Origin: an uncultured Lachnospiraceae bacterium
GTDB lineage: Bacteria; Bacillota; Clostridia; Lachnospirales; Lachnospiraceae
Direction: 5' to 3'
DNA: 64,000 bases
Assembly: GCA_951801955.1 (NCBI GenBank)
Contig: CATOOV010000004.1
Coordinates: forward strand, 29,673 to 93,672
A program made the translations under genes and the position numbers. The notes under the pieces were generated by a model. It did not search any database. It was not told the origin of the DNA and saw nothing but the letters and a program-made list of their open reading frames with translations. This document shows positions 8,229 to 15,767 of the stretch, one piece after another (position 1 is the stretch's first letter; each line of letters opens with the position of its first letter).

Positions 8229-8969
8229 TCAAACAATAATTTTCTCAAACAACTCTCCTATTTTTTCCTGCAGCACTAAATTTGCAATTCCATCTCGTGC
8301 TGTGGCTGATTGGTTAACCAATACCAGCTTATCCCCTTGGTAATAATCCACGAGCCCTGCCGCCGGATAAACTGCAAGGGAGGTCCCTCCAATGATGAGC
8401 ATATCTGCATTGCTGATATAATAAACTGCCTCCTGAATGGTCCGGTTATCCAGCCCTTCCTCATAAAGCACCACATCCGGCTTAATCTCTCCGCCGCATT
8501 CCTCACAAAGAGGGACGCCTGCACTATTTCGAATATATTCCGCATCATATAAATGATGACAGGACTCGCAGTAATTTCGATGGACGCTTCCATGGAGTTC
8601 CAGCACCTTTTTACTCCCTGCAAGCTGGTGCAGGCCATCAATATTTTGGGTCACCACCGCTTTCACCTTTCCTGCTTTTTCCAACTGGGCAAGCTTTTTA
8701 TGCGCCATATTTGGCTGTGCTGAAAGACATAACATTTTATTCCGATAAAAACGATAAAATTCTTCTGTATTTTTCCGATAGAATGTATGGCTCAAAATTA
8801 TCTCCGGCGGATAGTCATACTGCTGGTGGTACAGCCCGTCCACACTGCGGAAATCTGGGATTCCGCTCTCTGTTGAAACTCCGGCGCCGCCGAAAAATAC
8901 AATATTATCAGAGTCCTTTAGCATTTCCAAAAATTTCCCAATCTTTTCTTCCCTGCTCAATTCTGTCAT
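8229..8969 (-). CDS. cobB: NAD-dependent protein deacylase (sirtuin)
   Basis: 246 residues, normal length for bacterial Sir2. Removes acyl groups from lysines using NAD. Motifs in order: GGAGVSTESGIPDFRS (27-42, NAD binding), TQNIDGLHQLAG (107-118), catalytic His126 in LELHGSV, and four zinc cysteines (134, 137, 155, 158) in CESC and CEEC. Later GGTSLAVYPAAGL contacts NAD. The gene precedes DUF951 on the same strand. GAAAGGAG lies before the ATG. Confidence 0.95.
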   Translation of the reverse strand: MTELSREEKIGKFLEMLKDSDNIVFFGGAGVSTESGIPDFRSVDGLYHQQYDYPPEIILSHTFYRKNTEEFYRFYRNKMLCLSAQPNMAHKKLAQLEKAGKVKAVVTQNIDGLHQLAGSKKVLELHGSVHRNYCESCHHLYDAEYIRNSAGVPLCEECGGEIKPDVVLYEEGLDNRTIQEAVYYISNADMLIIGGTSLAVYPAAGLVDYYQGDKLVLVNQSATARDGIANLVLQEKIGELFEKIIV

Positions 8970-9006
8970 GATTCGTCTCCTTTCGCCGCTTATATGCTTT
9001 TAAGCC

Positions 9007-9271
9007 ATTGCAAAACTACAAAATTATCATAATTTCATATATAATTACTACACTTTTATTTAAATATTTTCTTCATACAAAAGCACAAAATGTTAGGCGC
9101 ACCAAGCATTCCAACAAGCCTTTTAAAACAAAAATCGCGTTCAGCCAGAGGCTTCCACGATTTTTAAGCCTTTTCCTTCGTTTGTCGGTTTTCTGACATA
9201 GAGAGATACTCTTGAGTATGTTTCCATGGTATTGGAATGCATTTCTTACCTTTTGTATGAGAAAATATTTA
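9007..9271. repeat. Terminal-inverted-repeat element, copy 1 (right arm shortened)
   Basis: The core ends TAAATATTTTCTTCATACAA (9061) and its near-exact inverse at 9250-9271 enclose about 170 bp shared with 42700-42890 (for example GGCGCACCAAGCATTCCA and TTCTGACATAGAG). The left arm extends out to ATTGCAAAACTAC at 9007; the matching outer right arm is missing beside the sortase stop codon. It fills the 339-bp gap between the sirtuin and sortase genes. No open frame of note. Confidence 0.85.
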
Positions 9272-9308
9272 CTCTCAAATTTTATATCCAGTATCCATCG
9301 CTTCCAGC

Positions 9309-10064
9309 TTACTCTGCAAGTACCCCATGCACTAAAAACCGATATTTTTCGCCCGCTGGCGTACAAGTCATCAAGGTAACCGTTTTCTGTTTGGGCTTGG
9401 GAACCACCCCTGTATCATAGAGGCTTCGTCCTTTTACATTTTTCTGCCACTGTGCATATTCCTTATTTTTTTTAAATTTATGGGTAAAAGAATCCAGCCC
9501 CAATTCAGCCACATAACAGGAATAAATTTTATATTTGTTGACTCCTTTGGGAGTATAAATATAAAATTCAGGATTCTCTTTTAATATTTCCTCCTCCTGA
9601 TACTGATTTAGTTTGGCAAACATGGACTTGTCTTTCATATTATGCCCATACAAAAACGTATTGCTGTCACTGAAATCCGCCTCATTTTCCACTTCCATAA
9701 AGATACTGCCGCATTTATTCTTTTCCTTAAAAAAAGTATGGCTCAGATAATACTCATTATCCTTCCCTTGTACAACAGGATAACTGATTCCCAATTTTTC
9801 AATTCGAATCCAGCCGACTACATCTGGGTTAATCTTCCTTAGTTCGTCAAAATCCACCGAAAACCCCTCTTTGGATTCTTTTTGATTCCCGCCAGTAACT
9901 TCTTCCTTGGAAGACACCACAAATTTATTTAGTTTTAGATATGTCTGTTCTCCTTGGTAATATTCAAGCAGGATTAATCCCAGCTTCACTGCCGCAAACA
10001 AAAATACCGCAAGCGCCACAAGAAACATCAATATAAATTTCCAGTCTGTTTTTTTTCTAACCAT
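9309..10064 (-). CDS. Class B sortase
   Basis: 251 residues. An N-terminal membrane helix (10-32) is followed by the extracellular sortase barrel. The transpeptidase residues are His141 (YGHNM), Cys234 (TLMTCTPAG, a variant of the usual TLSTC) and Arg242 (KYRF). The VVGWIRIEKLGISYPVVQG stretch (82-100) is typical of the B class. Neither a pilin nor an LPXTG/NPXTG substrate is adjacent, so the substrate is not evident from context. CAGGAGC lies before the ATG. Upstream DNA holds a tandem repeat of hairpins (10104-10240). Confidence 0.95.
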   Translation of the reverse strand: MVRKKTDWKFILMFLVALAVFLFAAVKLGLILLEYYQGEQTYLKLNKFVVSSKEEVTGGNQKESKEGFSVDFDELRKINPDVVGWIRIEKLGISYPVVQGKDNEYYLSHTFFKEKNKCGSIFMEVENEADFSDSNTFLYGHNMKDKSMFAKLNQYQEEEILKENPEFYIYTPKGVNKYKIYSCYVAELGLDSFTHKFKKNKEYAQWQKNVKGRSLYDTGVVPKPKQKTVTLMTCTPAGEKYRFLVHGVLAE

Positions 10065-10103
10065 ATAACGATAACGCTCCTGACAAAATAAACTTTTCTT
10101 TCA

Positions 10104-10243
10104 TTGTATCACACTTGTACACAATTGAAAACCATCCCTTTTTCTTCAATTGTTATCATCTGACGAATTTTGTACTGTATCATACTTGTACACAGTTAAA
10201 AACCGTCCCTTTTCCTTCAACTGTCATTATCTGATAAGCCATT
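10104..10243. repeat. 71-bp imperfect tandem duplication with hairpins
   Basis: TTGTATCACACTTGTACACA starts a unit at 10104 and CTGTATCATACTTGTACACA starts the second at 10175. Each holds a stem (ACAATTGAA/TTCAATTGT, ACAGTT/AACTGT) around a loop rich in CCCTTTTTC. It sits just upstream of the sortase gene and might be a leader or regulatory region. Confidence 0.75.
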
Positions 10244-10344
10244 GTTACACAAATGTACCCCCTCCTTCCGCGCTTTTACAAATATATGTTCTGTCTACAT
10301 TTTTTGACATAAATATGTTAAATCTACCTGTAATTAATTCTTCA

Positions 10345-10425
10345 GTTTGCAAGATTCAAGAACGCCGCCAGCGTTCTTGCTGCGAAGCGCACATCATGCA
10401 TCGCATGACAAGTTTCTTTTGTTCG
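10345..10425. repeat. Dispersed hairpin repeat (CAAGAACGCC family), copy 1
   Basis: CAAGAACGCCGCCAGCGTTCTTG forms a hairpin and is followed by GCATCGCATGACAAGTTTCT. The same two modules occur at 60068-60140. The hairpin alone also occurs at 23146-23168 and, degenerate, at 53717-53740. Confidence 0.7.
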
Positions 10426-10445
10426 CTTCTGCAATCTGCCAGAGG

Positions 10446-10535
10446 CATATCAGATGAGGAACCACTCCCGCCACTGAATACTAATAAGTTGCTCACTGCC
10501 TATAGAGGCGAGAGTCGTCCCTCATCTGATATCCA
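10446..10535. repeat. Hairpin repeat flanking the TIR cassette, left copy
   Basis: ATATCAGATGAGG at the left pairs with CCTCATCTGATAT at the right; TATAGAGGCGAGAG lies in the loop. A related copy lies at 15011-15073. It completes the account of the 626-bp gap at 10065-10690 together with the tandem repeat, the CAAGAACGCC repeat and the cassette promoter. Confidence 0.7.
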
Positions 10536-10593
10536 TGGTACTTGAAAACTGGAGAGGGGCGGGGGATAAAATAGAATTGGGGAGTAAAAGGAA

Positions 10594-10622
10594 TTTACAC
10601 ATCTTAAAGCAACACTTCATAT
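10594..10622 (+). promoter_or_regulatory. Candidate promoter of the TIR cassette
   Basis: TTTACA (10594-10599), 17-base spacer, TCATAT (10617-10622). It is about 70 bases before the TIR gene, with a small hairpin (ATCCTGG/CCAGGAT) in the leader. Confidence 0.45.
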
Positions 10623-10690
10623 TACATTTTCCATCCTGGAAACCAGGATTCTGTTTCAATCTCCTAATTTTCATATAAGCGAGGTTTTTT

Positions 10691-11290
10691 ATGTATAAAT
10701 TCGATATTGCACTTTCCTATGAGGGAGCATCAGAAAAACTTGTGCAGGAAGTAGCAGATTTCCTTATTGGCGGGCATCTGCAAGTATTTTATGCACCATA
10801 TTACCAAAAAGAAATGGTTTCCGCAAACCTAAAAAGTGAATTATTTCAAATTTATCAAAATGAATCTTTGGTAAAGGTACTTTTCGTAACTGAGAAATAT
10901 TTAAAAAGCCAATATACCCAGCTTGAGCAGCGCAGGGCGCTCAGCAGCACAAAACAAGAGCCCAAACGATTAATAATTGTAAATTTTGTAGGCAAAAAGC
11001 TTCCAGAAGAATTAAAGAAATATGTCTATCTGAACGGCAGCCTCCCTACCGATGAGATCGCTGACTTTATCATTGACAGGATAAGACAGCTAAAGATTGG
11101 TATTTCCAATGCACAAACGTCTCATTCTCCTATGGCAGATGCTCAAAATATAAGAAAAGATACAACTGCATCTGCACAAACACAATCAGATGCCAAGGGA
11201 GTAACCATCAAAAACGTAAACGTGATTGAGAACAATAACGGGGTCATTTTTGGTGATTCGGCACAAATTGGCAACTTAACCATCAAGTAA
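10691..11290 (+). CDS. TIR-domain protein with C-terminal RHIM-like beta-arc motif
   Basis: 199 residues. Residues 1-135 fit a TIR fold: FDIALSYEGA (4-13) is strand A with box 1, VFYAPYY (32-38) follows, and LFVTEKYLKSQYTQLEQRRA (64-83) holds Glu79 at the place of the catalytic glutamate of NAD-cleaving TIR domains (WCxxE replaced by YTQLE). A flexible Ser/Thr/Gln linker (138-170) leads to NNNGVIFGDSAQIGNLTI (181-198). The GVIFGD core recurs in the next gene as GVVFGD. Inference: an NADase-type effector recruited by homotypic motif contacts. First of four tightly spaced genes; the next starts 7 bp later. NADase activity is not proven, since TIR domains can also be adaptors. GAGG lies 7 bases before the ATG. 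Confidence 0.85.
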   Translation: MYKFDIALSYEGASEKLVQEVADFLIGGHLQVFYAPYYQKEMVSANLKSELFQIYQNESLVKVLFVTEKYLKSQYTQLEQRRALSSTKQEPKRLIIVNFVGKKLPEELKKYVYLNGSLPTDEIADFIIDRIRQLKIGISNAQTSHSPMADAQNIRKDTTASAQTQSDAKGVTIKNVNVIENNNGVIFGDSAQIGNLTIK

Positions 11291-11297
11291 CTGGGGA

Positions 11298-13079
11298 GTG
11301 AATGCATTGGAACATGAAACAGAAGAACAAAAGGACCTTTCTCAATCAGATGATAAAGAAAGCTTTGAATACCACCAAGACTTGGAGCCTGATACAGAAA
11401 ACAACGACCAACAATACAACAAAGGTTACACAAACAATCAGCAAAACACAGATAAGACTGCAAGCCAACAGCAAAATGCCACAAACCAACAACCAGGTGC
11501 AAAAGATTATGCAGGACAGCAGCAAAATGCCGCAAACCAACAAACGGGTCCAAAAGATTATGCAGGACAACGGCAAAACGCAGAAGCGCCAAAAAATGAT
11601 GGAACACAGATAAAAGAGCTGTTCAACGAAAAAAAGAACAAGGAAATTCAAATTTTTATCCAAACTATGAATTTCGTGAAAAACAATTCTGGGGTTGTGT
11701 TCGGCGACCATGCAAACATGGATACCCTCGAAATAGGCAAAAACGAAAAAAATGATGAACATCCAGGACAAACCATCAATTTCTCTGGCAAAAGTAGTAT
11801 TTTTGAATCAGAAGAAACGCTGATGGAATGGATGGGTACACACTACAACGATTTTGAGATGGCTTTTTTGGTTACATTGGCAGTTTTTGAGAGAACCCCT
11901 TATTTATGGGTGTACGAAATGGCGGAAGAACTGTTTGCCCTGTTTCCTTTGGAGGAAGAAGAACGGGAAGCAAAACAGAAGGAAAAAGAAAAAATGCCTA
12001 GCAAACAGCGGATCCTGGCAGCAGGCGCCGGATTGTATCATTCATTCCTCTACAACCATATGGGGGCTGTAACGTATGAATTTATCCGTTTTGTGGAACC
12101 AGGTTATACCCATATGGTTTTAAATTGTGTGTGGAAGGAATTTCTATTTTTCAGGAAAATACTTGTGGATTGGCTGAAAACATACATATTTTGTGAAAAT
12201 TATTCCAAAATACAAAAAGCGGTAAACGCATTGGCGCATTTGGCAACCTTTGATTATTACTATTTTGACCAACATATCATTCGTAACTTCCTTGGCGAAA
12301 AGAAGATAGAAACGGACTTTGCCGCCGCACAGATTCTCACTTACACTTATGAGGATGAACAATATCAAAAAAATATTGCATTACAGTTGAAACATTGGGC
12401 AACCCTTGGAAATCTGCATTATTCTTTAACGTCATTGATGGTATGTTCCATGGGCAACTGGAATCAAGAACAGGTCGAAGTTATCGTAAACGCCTATTTC
12501 AGCCAGGTAACGGCAGAACTTCAAGCGGGCATACCAGGCGCTTTTTTCTCAAATTTATCTGCATTTTATGAGATTGGTGAGAGAAGATCTGCCTACTTTA
12601 AATCCATCGTGTCTGCCCTATATGAGAAATTCAGCCACTGTACCCAACGAAAACATCAACCCTTAAAAGAATGTATCATTACAATATTTTTGGTACTTCT
12701 TTGGATTGATTATGGAAAATCTCATATTGATATGGTAAATGAGAAAAGAAACAGGGATATGATCTTTGTTAAAATGACTTTTATCAAGAATGAAGAACGG
12801 CAAAAACTGCTGGCATTATGGAACTATGTATGGAAGAACAGGGGTACCCGCAAAGAAAGCAAAAATCTTTTAGAACTGTATATCTACCAGTATGGAGGAT
12901 GCAGCCTAAAACAGGCGCAATATCTCAAACAATTTTTATACAGTTTTCTAGATACAAGCGAAGACCGCACAGAAATGGATTTTTTCCTGCAAAGGATCGC
13001 CTTCAAACAGAAACGCCCTGTAAAACCTGCACAGCGTGTTCATTACCAGCTTGACCAAAAACCGCAGAAAGGAAGATGA
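11298..13079 (+). CDS. Prion-like/helical partner protein with shared RHIM-like motif, no recognised family
   Basis: 593 residues if the GTG at 11298 is used; a TTG at 11307 is 6 bases after GGGGAGTG and is an equally good start. Residues 1-105 are polar, with Q/N-rich repeats (QQQNATNQQPG, QQQNAANQQTG, each followed by KDYAGQ). Residues 121-147 hold FVKNNSGVVFGDHANMDTLEI, which matches the end of the TIR protein. From about 165 to the end the chain is predicted to be mainly helical, with aromatic-rich stretches (WMGTHYNDFEMAFLVTLAVF and others), possibly helical repeats. No enzyme motif (P-loop, protease, nuclease) was seen. It probably acts as sensor or scaffold for the TIR partner. The stop overlaps the next start (ATGA), a sign of coupled translation. 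Confidence 0.85.
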   Translation: MNALEHETEEQKDLSQSDDKESFEYHQDLEPDTENNDQQYNKGYTNNQQNTDKTASQQQNATNQQPGAKDYAGQQQNAANQQTGPKDYAGQRQNAEAPKNDGTQIKELFNEKKNKEIQIFIQTMNFVKNNSGVVFGDHANMDTLEIGKNEKNDEHPGQTINFSGKSSIFESEETLMEWMGTHYNDFEMAFLVTLAVFERTPYLWVYEMAEELFALFPLEEEEREAKQKEKEKMPSKQRILAAGAGLYHSFLYNHMGAVTYEFIRFVEPGYTHMVLNCVWKEFLFFRKILVDWLKTYIFCENYSKIQKAVNALAHLATFDYYYFDQHIIRNFLGEKKIETDFAAAQILTYTYEDEQYQKNIALQLKHWATLGNLHYSLTSLMVCSMGNWNQEQVEVIVNAYFSQVTAELQAGIPGAFFSNLSAFYEIGERRSAYFKSIVSALYEKFSHCTQRKHQPLKECIITIFLVLLWIDYGKSHIDMVNEKRNRDMIFVKMTFIKNEERQKLLALWNYVWKNRGTRKESKNLLELYIYQYGGCSLKQAQYLKQFLYSFLDTSEDRTEMDFFLQRIAFKQKRPVKPAQRVHYQLDQKPQKGR

Positions 13080-14077
13080 GACCAATGAGACAACCGCTTA
13101 TCACCGTAGAAAACTTTAAATTTACAATCTTTGATTCCGTACCAAAGCCAAACGAAGACACAGCATATATCTTATATCGGGAAGGCAGGCAAAAAGATCC
13201 CATCTTGGTAATTACAAACCAAAAACCTGTGTTATCCAGTGACATCCGCTCTGGGAAATTTAATAAAAAAGCCATTATGTCCCTTGCTTTCCGGGAAATA
13301 CGGGCAGATCGAACCGTTTCCGACGAGACAGGACATTATAAATTCTTCCTTTCTGCAAAGGCACTTTATCGCGTCAGGGATGTAACATATGTGTTTGTAA
13401 ACCACGTAAATATAGACAAAATGGTATCAAATGCCTTAAACGAGATCTTAGACGCTGTTCACAAGAAATATTCCATTGAAGAGCAAACAGACCTGGAAGA
13501 CACATTAAAAGTACAACTTCGAAACAAATTAAATAACTTGGATTATCTGGAAATTTCTGAGCCGGAACTTACTATAACCGTAGATGAGAGGGCACAGAGA
13601 ATTATTGACTCCACCTTAGATACCATTGCCACAAGCGTAATCAATCAGAATCAGGAAGATATCGCAAGCCTGGAAATTGAACAAAAGAAACGTCTAGAAC
13701 AACAGAAGTATGAGGCACAAAAAGAGGTACAGAAGAAAATAAATGCCCTGCAGTTGGAACAAATCAAAGGATTTAATGATGCAAAAGAGGCGGCTGGAGA
13801 AAATGCCAGCCTGGTGTTAGCATATCTCAAAGGTGAGATTAGCAGTGTAGAATTAGACAAGCGTCTGGAAGACAAGAAAGCGAACCATATGATGACAAAC
13901 CTTCAAGCACTGAAACAATTAGCAGACTTGCAGGTATTATCAGACCCCGCTCTGGAGCGTGCAGCATTAAAACTGTTGGGGGAAACTACAGCCCAAACAC
14001 AGGCGGAACAAAATCCACTGCTGGAAACAATTGATGCAGAAGATACAATTATTGTGGAGGATGAGGAGAAGTATTGA
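13076..14077 (+). CDS. SPFH/band-7-like protein without membrane segment
   Basis: 333 residues. An N-terminal beta-rich part (to about 105) leads to NHVNIDKMVSNALNEILDAV, then LEDTLKVQLRNKLNNLDYLE, then ITVDERAQRIIDSTLDTIA. This helix-strand order matches the second half of SPFH (stomatin/prohibitin) domains. A long Lys/Glu/Gln coiled coil (190-235) and an Ala-rich helical tail follow, as in flotillin-like scaffolds. No N-terminal membrane anchor is present, so membrane contact may come through the next gene. The ATG overlaps the previous stop; a second ATG at 13085 lies 8 bases after AAAGGAAG and may be the real start. Assignment is by pattern only. A scaffold role in the cassette is inference. 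Confidence 0.7.
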   Translation: MRPMRQPLITVENFKFTIFDSVPKPNEDTAYILYREGRQKDPILVITNQKPVLSSDIRSGKFNKKAIMSLAFREIRADRTVSDETGHYKFFLSAKALYRVRDVTYVFVNHVNIDKMVSNALNEILDAVHKKYSIEEQTDLEDTLKVQLRNKLNNLDYLEISEPELTITVDERAQRIIDSTLDTIATSVINQNQEDIASLEIEQKKRLEQQKYEAQKEVQKKINALQLEQIKGFNDAKEAAGENASLVLAYLKGEISSVELDKRLEDKKANHMMTNLQALKQLADLQVLSDPALERAALKLLGETTAQTQAEQNPLLETIDAEDTIIVEDEEKY

Positions 14078-14078
14078 T

Positions 14079-14897
14079 ATGAAAAGTATTTATTATGCCA
14101 TATGGAGCGTGGTTCTAATACTGCCCATGCCTTTAAAAATCCTTGCAGAATTGATATTACTAATTTTGGCAGCGGCAATTTCCTGGTTTTTCTTAAAATA
14201 TCTTCTGTTTGCTGCCAGCAAGCTGCTTTTCATTCTCAATATTGTAGTCCTTGGGGGCAGCCGGTGGCTGATTGGGAAACTGTTTGACAAAAAAGAACAA
14301 GCATATCTGTGGGATGAACGGATTGGACATGCCGGGCAAGTTGTGGCACAATGGCTTAATGAAAAGGGGAAAAATGTAACAAAACTTAAATTTTTCCATT
14401 TGCTTTGCAAAAAAGCAGTCTTGATTCTTCTGGGCTTTGTCTATCTTGCCGCTATCCTTCCTGCTTTCAAACTTGAGAAATTTGTTTCCGATTATTACAT
14501 AGATAACCTCTATTCTGTCAACCGGATGTTTGGTAATCTAGAAAAAAAGGCAACAAAAAACAAGAAAGACTATCCCTCTTTTTTGGAAATTGCAGACAAA
14601 GAGAAGCAAAAAAAGAAAAAAGCAAAGAAGAAGAAAAAAGAAGCGGCAGAAAATGCCATTTACTTGGTAATAAAAGAGGATTTACAAAATGCCAACCTGC
14701 GGGAATCCCCCAGTATAGAGGGAACAGAACTTTGTATCCTCTCACAAGATGACCAGATTATATACTTAAACACGTTTGAAAGTGATTCGGAACGAAACTG
14801 GTTAAAGGTAACTGTACCTACCAGAGACAATATCGAAGGATGGGTCAGTGAACGGGTCATAAGGGAAGATATCATCGCCACATTAAATTTGCAGTGA
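14079..14897 (+). CDS. Membrane protein with C-terminal SH3-like domain
   Basis: 272 residues from the ATG at 14079, which follows the previous stop by one base and has GAGGATGAGGAG upstream. Two N-terminal hydrophobic segments (about 5-65) and a third (115-135) predict a membrane protein. A very Lys-rich stretch (about 175-200) precedes an SH3b-like domain with NANLRESPSIEGTEL and WVSERVI. SH3b domains often bind peptides or cell-wall stems. Last gene of the cassette. It may anchor the SPFH-like partner at the membrane or sense envelope state, but no close family is recognised. The 219 bp after it hold the right copy of the flanking hairpin repeat. Confidence 0.8.
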   Translation: MKSIYYAIWSVVLILPMPLKILAELILLILAAAISWFFLKYLLFAASKLLFILNIVVLGGSRWLIGKLFDKKEQAYLWDERIGHAGQVVAQWLNEKGKNVTKLKFFHLLCKKAVLILLGFVYLAAILPAFKLEKFVSDYYIDNLYSVNRMFGNLEKKATKNKKDYPSFLEIADKEKQKKKKAKKKKKEAAENAIYLVIKEDLQNANLRESPSIEGTELCILSQDDQIIYLNTFESDSERNWLKVTVPTRDNIEGWVSERVIREDIIATLNLQ

Positions 14898-15010
14898 TAA
14901 ATCAACTGATTTGTGCAAACACTTTCTCAAAGGCAAGCCTTTTCGTAAAATCCCGTCAGTTTTTGCCAACTTTGGTCACTTTGAATTGCTGATTGTCTAA
15001 CACAAATCGT

Positions 15011-15073
15011 ATATCAGAAGTAGGATCATTCTCATCATATATAGAGGTGAAAGTTGTCCCACTTCTGATATAA
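15011..15073. repeat. Hairpin repeat flanking the TIR cassette, right copy
   Basis: TATATCAGAAGTAGGA pairs with CCCACTTCTGATATA, with TATAGAGGTGAAAGTTGTCC between. It shares the stem ends and the TATAGAGG loop block with the copy at 10446-10535 and lies between the convergent cassette and RloB genes, where it may also act as a terminator. Confidence 0.65.
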
Positions 15074-15116
15074 TCAAACAACTACCACATAAATAATGAC
15101 TTCCTATATTCGATTT

Positions 15117-15767
15117 CTAAAAAGCATTCAAAATATCAAAATATTCATTAATATTTGAACCCCTCTGTCCTAGCTTTTCCCATTTATAGATAGTATCTAC
15201 CTTAATTTCAAATTTATGCTTATTTATCGTCCAACAGTTTCTTACAAAGCATCTATCATGTCTTAATGATGCTAACATGATTTTGCTAGAATTTCCGTTA
15301 GAATTAAGAACATGATATATTTTTTCATCTGATTTAAAACTGTCAAGGTCTCTATATCCCATTTCCTTAATAATATACTGCTCTACATTCTGCCCTCTAT
15401 ATTTGGATGTATGTAAACAAGCCAGATACTCAAAATCCGGATCATTGACAATCAATATATGTGGAGTTCTGCCACTCTTATTTTGTAAAATACAATAATC
15501 TAATAATTCTTTTAATCTATTCTTTTCACCTTTTTCATCTATAGCCCTATCACCATCAATTATAATAAATTTGGCTATGCAATTTGTGTTTGCATCAATT
15601 TTAAGGCTTTCTAAAAAATTGCTATACCCGCCGCCCTTCATATTTACCAACTTCATAGAAATAGAAAGCCTTAATTGCTGCCTCATTTCATCCACATAAT
15701 GATACTCTGTGTTTCCCTCACAAAATACCTTAAAACTCTTCTTTATCTCCCGTACTTTCCTACTCAA
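15117..15767 (-). CDS. RloB-like TOPRIM-related protein of an abortive-infection pair
   Basis: 216 residues from a TTG start (15767) preceded by GGGGGG. FCEGNTE (15-21), FIIIDGDR (67-74) and NDPDFEYL (108-115) give the conserved Glu and Asp sites of RloB/AbiLii proteins, related to TOPRIM metal sites. RloB-like proteins are found beside ABC-type AAA ATPases in restriction and defence loci. Here the TTG overlaps the end of the ATPase gene by 8 bases, so the two are translated together. Expected role: a nuclease-like effector controlled by the ATPase (inference). Confidence 0.85.
   Translation of the reverse strand: MSRKVREIKKSFKVFCEGNTEYHYVDEMRQQLRLSISMKLVNMKGGGYSNFLESLKIDANTNCIAKFIIIDGDRAIDEKGEKNRLKELLDYCILQNKSGRTPHILIVNDPDFEYLACLHTSKYRGQNVEQYIIKEMGYRDLDSFKSDEKIYHVLNSNGNSSKIMLASLRHDRCFVRNCWTINKHKFEIKVDTIYKWEKLGQRGSNINEYFDILNAF

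Noticed and set aside
10345..10535. Possible CRISPR array or integron site from clustered hairpins
   Set aside because: Only single copies of different hairpins; no regular spacers, Cas genes or integrase.
10691..14897. Interpretation of the cassette as a phage remnant
   Set aside because: No integrase, structural or lysis genes, base composition similar to neighbours, and tight operon structure with coherent domains.
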